Shown piece after piece: positions 48,211 to 58,579 of a DNA stretch of 64,000 bases (its first letter is position 1; each line of letters starts with the position of its first letter). Source of the stretch: Fennellomyces sp. T-0311 (Eukaryota; Mucoromycota; Mucoromycetes; Mucorales; Lichtheimiaceae); contig JALLLT010000001.1 in NCBI GenBank assembly GCA_025266875.1, positions 1-64,000 on the forward strand, written 5' to 3'. The translations under genes and the position numbers were made by a program. Below the pieces are notes generated by a model. The model did not search any database and had not been told where the DNA came from. It worked only from the letters and a program-made list of their open reading frames with translations.

Positions 48211-48951
48211 TTAGGCGATGAGCTCGACGACTATAGAAGATGGAAAAGTAAGTAATACGTATTAAACAGATCATGCTTAGAAACATACCACCACCAGCAG
48301 CCTTGATCTTCTCCTCAGCACGACGAGAGACGAAACGAGTGCGGACAATAACGGGCTGGGAAACCTTGCCCTTGGCCAAAACCTTGCCGTAGCCGTTCTC
48401 CAAAGCGTCAACGACGGGGACCTTCTCGGTGTTCTTGTACTTTTCACGGACACCTTCACCGGCCAAGGTCCAGAGCTTGTCAAGGTTGACAACGGGGCGC
48501 CAGTTGGCGTTCTTCTTCAAATGGAAGTGGCGCATACCGACCTTACCAAAGTAACCAGGATGGTACTTGTCCATGTTGATACGGTGATGGTGCTGACCAC
48601 CAGCAAGACCACGACCACCGGGATGCTTGCGGTGCTTGCCTAAATTAAATCAATCAATTATTCTGAAAAAAACTTGCATCGCGTATCGATCGTTGAACGT
48701 ACCAACACGACCGTGACCGGCGGAGACGTGTCCACGCTTCTTTCTGTTGTGGTGAAGACGGGTAGGCTAAAGAAGAGTAATTCAAATACGTCAATTCGAC
48801 ATTGCTACGGCACTCCTTGAAAAATTATTTCCCCTCTCCATTTGATATGATCCATCGTCTAATCTATCCATCTATCCATCCATCCATGCTTTCTTGTCTC
48901 CATCCATGTTTTTTGCTTATCCCATCCATTTGGCTTACGCCTACGTACCAT
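48211..48951 (-). CDS. rpl28: 60S ribosomal protein uL15 (L27a / yeast L28)
   Basis: Large-subunit ribosomal protein. Four exons: 48951-48949 (the start codon alone), 48766-48703, 48639-48289, 48230-48211. The product has 145 residues, near the family norm. It starts [21 protein letters not shown] and continues [20 protein letters not shown] with [16 protein letters not shown], the uL15 signature region. It ends in GGVVELIA. The first intron (48767-48948) falls directly after the ATG, a position known for several fungal ribosomal protein genes; it contains a short ATCC-type repeat. That start was chosen because no other ATG precedes the PTR sequence. Confidence 0.95.
48863..48887. repeat. ATCC/ATCT tetranucleotide repeat in the uL15 first intron
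   Basis: About six imperfect copies of TCTA/TCCA tetranucleotides lie within the 182-nt first intron of the ribosomal protein gene. Further CATCCAT copies occur at 48900-48930. Confidence 0.85.
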
Positions 48952-49137
48952 TTCGGTTTGAAAGAGGGGGTGCTAGGCAACAGAAACTGCTTCGAAATAA
49001 AGCCCGCCCCTCTGCGGAGGCAAATTATTTTTCCGCAGCTGCAAATGTGCATGCCAGCAGCTGAATTCTCAATGACCAAACGGCGATTGTCAGTGGAACC
49101 AGCAAGTCATCCTTCAAAACACACCAATCTCGGCAAA

Positions 49138-50591
49138 ATGTCTTTTAATAATGTAATGGAGGCAGTACACAAGGTAATCAGTGGGATCGGCTCTGAAAAT
49201 GTTGACAGCGAGATCGTTAGAGATTCAGAAGCACGCCTTGACGATCTCCAGTATTTTTCTGCAATAACATATGCTGCTCGCACCACTGCTTTCAGTAGAA
49301 AAAGGAGAACTCGCCAAAGCGATTGAAGAAGCTTTAAAAACTATCAAGATCTTCCCCAGTTCATTACAAGGGTACGCTATTTCCAGCAATCCCTATGGTG
49401 CACAAGGGTAACACAAATCAGCTGCAGAGGTTCTTGAGAATGGTATGCAAACAACCGCATCATCCGACTGGTCCGTACTGTATGATAAACAAGAGGAATA
49501 ACGATAGTCCATGGAAACCAAAATCGACTTTATCTCCAAACTCCCATCTGAAGTCATCTCTCGTATTTCTATTTACATGTGTTATCATAATCGAAGAAAT
49601 CGATGATATTATGGCTGTACAGCCGTTCCGAAAAGCTTGGACGTAATCGACAAGAGCTCATGGTTTGCACCAACCCCGCTATTTGAATCCATCAGTCCTT
49701 TCACAAAAGATCTTTATATTGCGTATATATCAGACCGACAGAAAAGCCTCAAACTAGTGGAATTGACTTCTAGCGGTATATTTCCATCGGTACAGATCTT
49801 AAGTATCAGTAAGCTTTCTATTTGTTGATCTGCGAAGCATTGTAACCGGCCAATCGCAACAAACTATGATTGTTCAAGCCACCAAGTAGAGTTGTTTACA
49901 ACTCTTATCACACTCCTTGGGAAGCAACTGACTGAATTAGTTATCAATATCCACCCCGGCAGTGATGATGAGGAAACAATAGTCTCAAAGATCTCTCTGG
50001 AGCTGATTCTGGCGGTGTGCCCAATTTTGAATCGCATAAACGCTAGTTCCAGCAGTCTCTTTGGGTCAGAAGAACCAATACTTTCGCTTGATCGATCAGC
50101 ACATCGGCTCTGCCAACTGAAAGTTGGAAGTAGTCCAGCTTGAAGATGGCAGAGGATACTCGTCTATCCTGAAATGGGGCATCCCACTCTGTTCACAGTT
50201 ACAGCGCCTTGATGTTTTGCCCTTTCCGTTCCGGCTACTACCTTTTATCGATCAGCATTGTCACAATCTTAAGGATGTTATTTTAGCCGGCTACAGCACG
50301 TATGTTGGCGCACAAGAACACACAGATACTGTACAGCAAGTCGGATCGCAACAAATAGCCTGTCATTTTAACAAGGGCAGTACCGACATATTAATGCGAA
50401 GTTTGGTACCGTTTTTCGTGAAAAACATGGACGCGTTAGAAACTGTGGATTTCAAAGTGGAAAGCCATGTTTCCGCCGCGTCACAGAGGCTGTGGAATTC
50501 CATCGCGAGTGTGCAGTATATCCGCCTGTCAAATTTGGATATCCGTTTCGACAAAGCAGCATCAAAAAATATCGGAAGCACCTTGGTTTAA
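49138..50591 (+). pseudogene. Degenerate F-box/TPR/LRR protein gene
   Basis: Pieces appear in the order of mucoralean F-box/LRR proteins. A TPR-like segment (KGELAKAIEEALKTI near 49310) and a second one (KSAAEVLENGMQT near 49430) come first. The F-box start IDFISKLPSEVISRI lies near 49525, then DDIMAVQPFRKAW near 49610. Leucine-rich-repeat-like parts follow (FPSVQILSISKLSI near 49790; ITLLGKQLTELVINIHP near 49910; LKDVILAGYS near 50270), ending at 50591. The frame changes at least twice, and stops (near 49409 and 49499) interrupt the TPR to F-box part without splice sites that remove them. A living F-box protein would recruit substrates to an SCF ubiquitin ligase. Introns could explain some breaks, but not all that I could see. 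Confidence 0.6.
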
Positions 50592-51049
50592 ACCCAAGGA
50601 CTACTGAGTACTACGTTATTTTCGTTATTTACAACGAAAAAGTACACAAGATAAAGCGATTTTTTTATACAGGTGCATTGCAGAAAAATGGACATATAAT
50701 AATGGATATTGGAAAAATATCGCAACTGTTTGTCGCCATCCTGGTCAACACCTTCAATCTTCTATTCGCCTAACGTTGGTGTGACTATAATGATAGGTAT
50801 TTTCGGCGCGCTTGCGTCCACAGATGCAATCACGATTCCTCGAAGAGGCGTTCTGTTTGGCTGGTCGTCAATTTTAGCAGCCGTTCTGGCCAATACGTTC
50901 TATATGGATAAAATGTTTATGAATAAGGCTTCCGCAATATAAAGTTGGTATTGTGCAGTGCTTACACTCCAATGAAACAAAAAGTTCAGGGTGCTCTTGA
51001 AAACTTTTAACTGTGTGCTTCGTTGTGGGATCATAGATCCGTCATCTTC
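50592..51049. other. No gene assigned
   Basis: A short plus-strand frame (50790-50942) with a hydrophobic stretch is present. It has no start context, splice chain or likeness that I recognise. Confidence 0.4.
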
Positions 51050-52310
51050 TTAGCAGCGAAGGTACCAGTCTTGAAGGAAAGCGTGTAGACGTAACCTGTG
51101 ACACCTATTCCCACTGTTTGTTGTGTTAGTAATTATTAAATTATCTCCAAAAAAAATTCCACTAACCCTCCCAGTCCAGGGCCACGATCCAGTCTGCGCA
51201 GCCATGCCTAATAAGTTTTGCCAATATGATGGCATCTCCGCGAATGTTCTTCCCTTGTTACTTGAGCACGGTGAAGCTACAGACGCCTCCCCGCTCCCAT
51301 TTATTGCTGCATAAATATACTGCTCCCCGTCAAGATAAATTGCTGCAAGGTAGTCGATTTTGCTACCATATGTCTTCGGTAGACTTGAGGAACTATAACC
51401 GACAAGAGCCTGTAGTATAGTCATTGTGTCCTTAATAGTTTGGGCGACACATTCTCCACTACGTATAGAGCCAGGATAAAAAAAAGTCAATATTCACGAT
51501 CCTCCTCATGTTTCTTACTTACTCTTTCATCCCCACATTGGTCTTTCTAAATGTGGTATCCAAGGTACTAGCCAGCCGGCAATACCAGATAAGCGTATGA
51601 TGGTACCTGAATAATAAATTGACAGCCTTCCAGCATGACTGGTTCTTCCAAGAAGCCTAGGAACTCTGCCATATCGGCTATACGAATGGCATCCTCCCGA
51701 TCACCGCTATTTGATAATGAGTTTTATCATGAACACTATAAATAGAGAAAACAGTTAATATTAAGGGATATTCGATTCTCACAGAACTTACTGCTTCCTG
51801 ATCGTCTTCTCTCTCTATTCACAATGAGCAAGCAATCCAACAGGACTGCAAACTGACGGTAAATTGTTGTTTTCGGATTCCTCCATTTGAAGATTCCAGC
51901 CCCTGAATTGCGTTATGCTACATGGAGTACTGGTTATTATGTACAGGATATTGTAGATCTTTTTTTTTAATACTCACACGAGCCGTAGGGTACCCAGCAT
52001 CTTATAAAGATGGCTCTTCATGTTGTGACAGTACTTTGCTTGTTATTTATGACTGTTTTACATGGCGCTATCACTGCCCCGGATTGTACTAAAAATAGTT
52101 ATACAATGTTAATAAAGCCCTCAGTATCATAAATCTTTTTTCCTTACTTATCATTAATCAACTCGTCACAGATATCAAGGCACTCTTTGGACAATCATTG
52201 CAACGGTGGCGTATCAGTCGCCTCCAAATACTGTAGGTGACCCAGTGTCAAAATTGTTTGTAAGAATTCCGTCGAATCCGGGGTCGATATTTGGCAGATA
52301 TAATCTATTT
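51050..52310 (-). pseudogene. Decayed gene of uncertain kind (secreted-protein-like pieces)
   Basis: Several minus-strand pieces look like old coding sequence: NFDTGSPTVFGGD near 52240, DREDAIRIADMAEFLGFLEE near 51670, and a longer frame at 51050-51490 rich in Ser, Gly and Tyr. The DTGSPT piece recalls the active site of pepsin-type aspartyl proteases, and the adjacent frame reads YYSIQID as proteases often do just before it. However, the frames disagree and stops occur within 40 codons. An intact gene with many short introns cannot be excluded. I would not name it more precisely. Confidence 0.3.
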
Positions 52311-52502
52311 GAATGGAATAATAGTCAGCCTTTCCGCTCTTATTCATCTCGAAAGTCATGCAACAAATAAAATATTACTCGGTACGAGCCTTAGTCCATT
52401 ACGAACATCTGGAGTTGAGCCTTTCTGCTACGCTTTGTGTCAACACCTTTGTGCTCCATTTTCAGCGGCTCGTTACTTGGCATATATGACCGTTTTATAC
52501 GT

Positions 52503-53082
52503 CTAGTCTTGTCGAAGGATATTTGCTGCAGCTACCCCAAGCAGCCGATCCGTCACTGTTTCGCGCTTATTCACCATTTGTTCCACAAAGAACTTTTCGG
52601 TTGCATGTAATGCTTGACCCTTCGTCTGAATAAAATCTATATAAGACTGGAACATACCCGAATATTATTTTATTAACTTACATAATGGAGGAATGATTGG
52701 ATCAATTTGTCCACATCGCTAAATTTCTCATATGGAATAGCTTCTTCATCGTCTTCCTCGCTTCTGTTTCCAAGAGATTTGGCCGCTTGCTCTGTGGATC
52801 GTTCAAGGTTTTTCAATCCTTGAATTCGGGACGTTTGTAGAGTGCTTCTCTATAGCAGCATGTAAGTGAGTGAGTGGAAAAATCAGCATACTGTGTAACA
52901 CTTACGAACTGCACCAGTTCTTTTAAATTTTTTGTCCGTGTTTTTTTACAAAATTTCGTAGGTCTTATGCAGAAAAAATAATGAATCATTAGCTTTTGAG
53001 CAAGTTTATACTGTTCATTGTCTAAGGTTAATCACCTCAACGATAGTTCGGGTCGAAATTCGCGTACTTGCATGACAAACAT
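52503..53082 (-). CDS. Small hypothetical protein, 138 residues, four exons
   Basis: Four short exons (53082-53036, 52963-52906, 52849-52682, 52646-52503) join in phase with good signals: GTGATT, GTAAGT and GTAAGT donors; AAG, TAG and CAG acceptors. I do not recognise the family. A basic N-terminal region (VREFRPELSLRPTKFCKKTR) is followed by a helix with an acidic patch (RSEEDDEEAIPYEKF). The C-terminal half looks helical and amphipathic (SDVDKLIQSFLHY; ALHATEKFFVEQMVNKRETV; LLGVAAANIL). No membrane helix or signal peptide is seen. It lies alone in a gene-poor, decayed stretch. Each exon is under 60 codons, so it is easily missed. The start could be three codons later. Confidence 0.6.
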
Positions 53083-53342
53083 GCGCTTCCAATAATTAAA
53101 ATACCCATGGGGTGTTGTGATCGACGTGAAAGCGAGAAATTGTGCAAGCTTTGTCTCACATTTCGTCTAGGGCACGCACTTCGGGCAAGGAGACCGAAGG
53201 GCTGACCGATTATACCGACCTTTACTGGCTTCAGTCAAGGATTCTCGCCTAAATAGAGATGCCCGAACGGACACGGTCTTGTATACATGAGCGACCGTCG
53301 GTCCAAGTATGACCATCGGGTGCTGGTACGTGTCCTCTGGGT

Positions 53343-53364
53343 CCAGTTGCCAGTTAGCAACTGG
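53343..53364. repeat. Perfect short inverted repeat
   Basis: CCAGTTGC and GCAACTGG, 8-bp arms, are separated by six bases. A further CCAGTTGCC lies near 53714. The meaning is unknown; it could be a transposon sub-end or chance. Confidence 0.6.
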
Positions 53365-53949
53365 TTTAAAAGAGGGCACGATAACGAAAAGAAAGACGAA
53401 AAATTTTCGGGCTGACAATTTTTTTTTCATGGGTTTAGAAAAACTTGTCTATTCTCCTTAAAAGCACATGAAAAAGACATCAGTAGTGCCTGGGAAAAAA
53501 TGTAGAGAATAAACATACATGCTTTTTTCAGGAACGAGCTTAGATTTGACAAAAATAGACGGACTTTAGACATCTTTTTAGCTTAAACCCCTATGATACC
53601 GGACGATATTAATAATATGCTAGTCTACAACAGCAGTTCTTCGATGAATGAGCAATGTTAAGGAGAGCAAGGTAAAGTACATCATCAGTTTGAGAAGAAT
53701 AACACTTTGACTAGCCAGTTGCCAAAATTAATGTAGCTACGTATCGCCAAAAGTGAAAAGCAAAATCCTATGCTGGTTTGCTAAGGGCTGTCTGTTTATA
53801 AACTAGACGATAAAGGGTACGCAGGCGACAAGTCAACCAGAGTTAAAGAATACAAACAGAGCAAAATATTATTGTGGAAGACTTTCGGTATCGACTGGAT
53901 GTATATATAGCCAATTAAGTGTACCATTAAGGCTACACGCTCGACCACA

Positions 53950-54329
53950 TGTGCGATAAATATTAACCACCAGATGTGCGATAAAGTGTGCGACCACCAT
54001 ATGTACCAAGTAATTTTATAATCTTACCAATACTCTCTATGATTGCACATAAAGCAACCAATGAGTCAGATTAAAACAATAAGGTATTTGCAATCAGTGA
54101 CACGAGAGTATTTATAGTTTACACTGTCTACTGTATGCTGGATCGGATATGAGCATAGGTCCTAGGTAGACATAAATAAAGTATGCTACCTAAAGTTTCG
54201 ATCCACGACAGAGTATATTATGTACATAGATGTGAACTTCAGCCATCACTATCATCGCTGTTACTGAATGAATTAACATCCTCTTGACACTTTATTGCAC
54301 ATTTTATCGCACGTTTTATCGCGCATCTG
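53950..54329. mobile_element. Short element bounded by inverted clusters of a TGTGCGATAAA repeat
   Basis: At the left are TGTGCGATAAA at 53950 and 53975, and a related TGTGCGACC at 53987. At the right the same unit appears inverted and slightly varied at 54291-54301, 54303-54312 and 54315-54325. The flanks match as well: CAGATGTGCGATAAA at the left against the complement CAGATGCGCGATAAA at the right. Another inverted copy (TATCGCACA) is at 54422. Between the clusters are about 295 bp with no gene. Inverted, repeated sub-ends like these are typical of non-autonomous DNA transposons (MITEs). Exact ends and a target-site duplication were not established. Confidence 0.5.
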
Positions 54330-54556
54330 ATGCTCACATATATGGCCTGCATGGTTAACCTCGGTGTTAAGCTAAGACTAACTACCGTGCCCAGAATTTT
54401 TTCGCCCAGGAAGTCAAGTTCTATCGCACACGTAGTAAATCTGCATTGTTAAGGTCTCTAGCAGTAGTGAAAGGTGCCACCCTGGATCTTCCCACTCCGA
54501 CAAACTTTGTCGCTTCTGTCTGCCCACCCCACTGCTTTTCCAGCTGTCAACTGATC

Positions 54557-55414
54557 ATGTACGGAGACGAACGCGAAGAAACGTTGCGTGAAGTGTCAGC
54601 TTTGGGCAATGTCAAAGCTGTCCAGCATTTCGCTAAATCCGGCGTTAAACTTGATGCACAAAACAAAATGAACGGCTGGTGAGTTCTCAGGAATCCTAAG
54701 ATCGAGGAAAGCAATCAGAAACGAAAACTCAACTGTTGCTCTTGCAAGAAAAGGACCGCGCTACACTGGGCTTCTCACCGAAAACACGCAGCAGTTGTAC
54801 GCGTGTTACTCAGCAACGGTGCGGATCCAAATATCAAGACCAACAAGGGCCAAACTGCTCTTAGTCTGACAACCGACCCCGAGATTCAGGCCTTGCTGAG
54901 TGGTGCAGAGCTGGGTGTTGGCCCGGAGCCGGCGTTGCCCATTGTACCCACGTACATGAAGGAGCCCGATCTCGAAAAGTCATGGTTGCACCCTGATGAG
55001 TTTTCTGAGGCTCGCGTGGAAAATATCTTGCGGCAGCACGAGGCATCGCAGGGTAGCGCAGCATCCCAGGTAGCCAAAGCGGATGGAAGTAAGGAAGAGG
55101 AGAAGGAGATCCTGGTGTATCTTGGATCACGGTCTGACGAGACGATCCTGGGCTCGGTGTTTTTGAAAAACGAGTCTATCGATGCATCGGTGGCGGCCAT
55201 TCGACAGGTGAGTTTGATTTTTCCCATCAAGATCATCAATGGCTGATGGGTGCTTGTCAATTGTGATAAGGAACTGGACGGGTTGCCGGAGAACTTTGGG
55301 CTGGCGCGTAACAACGGCAAGGTGACGATCCCCATCAGCGCCAAGCAGATGGATAAGCGGCTGCTCGATTTGTTCCGTGGTGAAGACGATGTTTTGGTTG
55401 TCGTGCCTAAATAA
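54557..55414 (+). CDS. ANKRD40-like ankyrin-repeat protein
   Basis: Three exons (54557-54678, 54754-55207, 55271-55414) encode 239 residues. The N-terminal half has ankyrin repeats that resemble animal ANKRD40: LREVSALGNVKAVQHF, QNKMNGW, TALHWASHRKHAAVVRVLLSNGADPNIKTNKG broken here after the first part, followed by an LPIVPTYM segment like ANKRD40's LPFVPNYL. The C-terminal region (EILVYLGSRSDETILGSVFL to DVLVVVPK) is a small alpha/beta domain, also found at the end of ANKRD40. Function is unknown in any organism I recall. The stop codon lies only 60 bp before the ATG of the trehalose gene on the same strand. Confidence 0.82.
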
Positions 55415-55474
55415 AAATTCAAATTTTCCTGTTTCTGCCCTTCTTCTCGTCTTTTCACACAAAACGCCCGGTTG

Positions 55475-58213
55475 ATGCAGGAACCCGACCGATTCATACC
55501 GCTCCTTTCGACCGAACAAAAACCCATCGATGGCCGCATCATAAACGTCACCCATCAAATTCCATTCGAAATCAAGCACACCGGCAGCACATGGTCGCTG
55601 GCCCCTAGAAGAGGCCACGGCGCAATGTATGCCGGGATCGAATCCTTGCGGCAGGAATGGGACACGCTGCACATTGGCTGGACCGGCGAGATCTATAAGC
55701 ATTCTTCGCCAGAGGCCACTAGTGCTGAGGTTGTCAGAAGCGTAACAGACGACGACAAAACAGTCCTGGCAGACGAATTGAAACGCCAACACGCTTGTAT
55801 CCCCCTGTTCCTAGACAGCGAAAGCGTGGCTGGGCATTACGATGGCTACTGCAAAACAAGTAATAAGCGCGAAACGCCTATGCACTGCCTTCATATTAAA
55901 GCCGAAGTGATATGTAGTGCTCTGGCCATTGTTCCATTACCTCTTATGGAATGATGCAACCGACGGCCGCCTCGAGCGCACGCAATGGGAGGCCTATGCG
56001 GCTGTCAACCAAAAGTACGCCGATCTTGTGGTACAACAGTATCGGGACGGCGATATTAGTAAGAAGTCAACAAGAGCCGTTGCAGAAAAATTGTTACCTA
56101 ACAACCACACTCTATTTCCAGTTTGGGTCCATGACTACCATTTGTTGCTGGTGCCGGCCCTTGTGCGCGAAAGGTTACCGAAAGCCCGGATTGGCCTGTT
56201 TGTTCATGCACCCTTCCCCAGTTCTGAAATCTTCCGCTGCCTGCCGAGTAAGCTTTCGTACACTTTAGCTAGAGCATATGCAATTAACGAGTTATGCCAA
56301 ATTAGAACGCCAGGAGATTCTTAAAGGTATGCTGGGAGCGAACCTAGTCGGATTCCAGGCAAGTTTCCCAAGCTTGTCAAAAAAGTGTGGATCATCCAGG
56401 GCTTATTCTATTATGACAGACCTACTCCTACTCTCGCCACTTTATCTCCACCTGCACCCGTGTCTTTGGCTTTGAATCGACTCCGGACGGCATTGATGGC
56501 GGTGGCCACTTTTGCCACGTCGGAACATTCCCCATTGGCATCGATGTCGATCGCGTTGATCGCATGCGTCTCGATAACACGGTCCAAGTCAAAATGAAGG
56601 CCATTGCTGAAATGTACACCGGCAAGAAGATTATCGTTGGACGTGACAAACTGGATCTTGTCAAGGGCGTCATCCAGAAGCTAGCCGCGTTTGAAAAGTT
56701 CCTGATGGATTATCCAGAGTGGCGCGACAAGGTAGGTCATCTTTGTACACGTATGCGTGGTGGCATGATGGCTTAATTCTGCACGAACACAGGTTGTACT
56801 TATCCAGGTTACCGATGGCAGCACATCCGATTCAAGCAAACTAGAAAGCAAAGTGTCAGATATTGTTGCGCATATCAACGGCACCTACGGCTCCCTTGAG
56901 TTCACCCCTGTGCATCACTATCACCACCACGTGCAATCCGACGAACTGTACGCACTTCTTTCCATTGCCGACGCAGCTCTCATCACCGCTGTGCGCGATG
57001 GCATGAACACAACCAGTCTAGAGTACATCATGTGTCAGCAAGAGAAGCACGGCCCGCTTATTTTATCAGAATTCACCGGAACAGCAGGCTCGATGAGCTC
57101 AGCACTTATGGTCAACCCGTGGGATTATGCTGGTCTGGCAAAAGCCATCAATGATGCATTATTAATGTCTGATGAAGAAAAACTATCCCGTCATTTGGTA
57201 CACGTGCTGCGCTTGGAATGTACCTGCGAGTATTAACAGCGTGTGTTTTTATAGCAACTATTGGACCACGTAAAATCACACACTGCTTCTTTCTGGGCGC
57301 GCTCGTTCATCAAGGTGCTTCTGCAATCTATTGCGATATCCGAACAATCCAGCTATACCCCACTTTTGCGTCGGGAATACGCAGCACAGAAATATAACGC
57401 GGCGGAACGTCGCTTATTATGCTTCGATTACGATGTACGTTTCTTGCCCAGGTTACAGAAACGTGTTTTGCTGATTGCTTTCACCAGGGTACACTGGCTC
57501 CCATCTGTAAGTTACCCTCTGCGGCGGTTCCGCCACCAGATATGTTAGAGGCATTAGAAAAGCTATGTGCCGATCCCAAGAACGACGTTTGGGTGATATC
57601 CGGACGAGACGAAGCGGCCTTGGACAAGTGGCTGGGACATATCGATGGTATCGGTTTAAGCGCAGAGCACGGGTGTTTCATGAAATATCCACATAGCAGC
57701 AAATGGTTCAACCTCACGGAACACATCGACATGGGATGGAAGCACGATGTGATTGATATATTTACATACTACACTGAACGGACGAGCGGTAGCTTCATCG
57801 AGCACAAGCGATGTTCGATTACATGGCATTATCGCTTAGCCGATCCAGAGTACGGTGCGTTCCAAGCCAAAGAATGCCAAAACCACCTCGAAAATGCAAT
57901 TCTGTCCAAATTACCCGTCGAAGTGCTTGTTGGCAAGAAGAACCTGGAAGTGCGCCCCACGTCAATCAACAAGGGAGAGATAGTCAAGCGACTACTTGGC
58001 GCCGAGCAATACGACTTTGTAATGTGTTGCGGCGACGATAAGACGGATGAAGACATGTTCAAACGACTTCGAAAGACACCTCACCTGACGGACGATCAAA
58101 TGTTCTCAGTGATGGTGGGGGCATCGGAAGACAAGAAGACGCGTGCGCTGTGGCGGGTGCAGAACGTGCAAGACGTTATCAACACGATGGCGTGTATGGC
58201 GGGGCTGATGTAG
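55475..58213 (+). CDS. tps2: Trehalose-6-phosphate synthase/phosphatase (Tps2-type)
   Basis: Makes or dephosphorylates trehalose 6-phosphate in stress and spore sugar storage. Eight exons (55475-55859, 55918-56058, 56122-56247, 56306-56358, 56420-56731, 56793-57197, 57255-57434, 57488-58213) encode 775 residues. The N-terminal GT20 domain shows WPLFHYLLWND, IWVHDYHLLLVP, FVHAPFPSSEIFRCLP, GMLGANLVGFQ and IVGRDKLDLVKG. The C-terminal HAD phosphatase domain shows DYD-GTLAPI (residues 532-534 split from 535 by an intron), SGRDEAALDKW and GDDKTDEDMF. Both Asp of the DxDGT motif are present, so the phosphatase is probably active. The synthase half may be regulatory, as in yeast Tps2. The exon 4 donor is GC (CAG|GCAAGT at 56359). 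The 63-nt second intron is open in frame. Confidence 0.94.
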
Positions 58214-58579
58214 AGATTCTATATTTTGTGTAAACAAGTGGAAAATGACGTTCGGAAACTTTGAATTATTCCGGAAAAAATTCAACGATTTCAAATGCAA
58301 CGGATGCAAAGAGAATGCCGTTTAAAGACATCTTGGAAGCAAACATTGGGCAAATATGGTGTGATCTTCAAGCCTTGCCGTCTACCTCTCTCATTTACTG
58401 CGGTGTATGAAGCCGCCATCCTAGCTGTATGCCCTCGAGTACGCCACAGCAACCGTGAAAAGAAGTACGCAAAGAAAGCAACGCGGCAGGCTTACGGCAA
58501 CCATCGTTTTTAAAAAAAGTCCCTTGATTTTTAAAAAGTTACATTGCACCTATAGTCCTCTCCTCTCTCTTTTATCATA
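58214..58579. promoter_or_regulatory. Intergenic region upstream of chitin synthase
   Basis: This 366-bp gap is between two plus-strand genes. It includes a 72-codon open frame (58295-58513) rich in Lys and Arg with no likeness I know; I treat it as chance. A CT-rich leader (58555-58575) precedes the chitin synthase ATG. Confidence 0.45.

Larger units (their letters stand above)
53083..54556. other. Gene-poor stretch with short repeats
   Basis: Apart from the inverted repeat at 53343 and the inverted-iteron element at 53950-54329, I see no supported gene. A minus-strand frame at 53167-53430 begins with a hydrophobic segment, but nothing else supports it. The promoter of the ANKRD40-like gene presumably lies near its right end. 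Confidence 0.45.

Noticed and set aside
53167..53430. Signal-peptide-like minus-strand frame
   Set aside because: The hydrophobic start is followed by low-likeness sequence, with no splice support or second exon.
58295..58513. Basic 72-codon frame upstream of chitin synthase
   Set aside because: It has no recognisable domain and lies within the promoter region; a chance frame is more likely.
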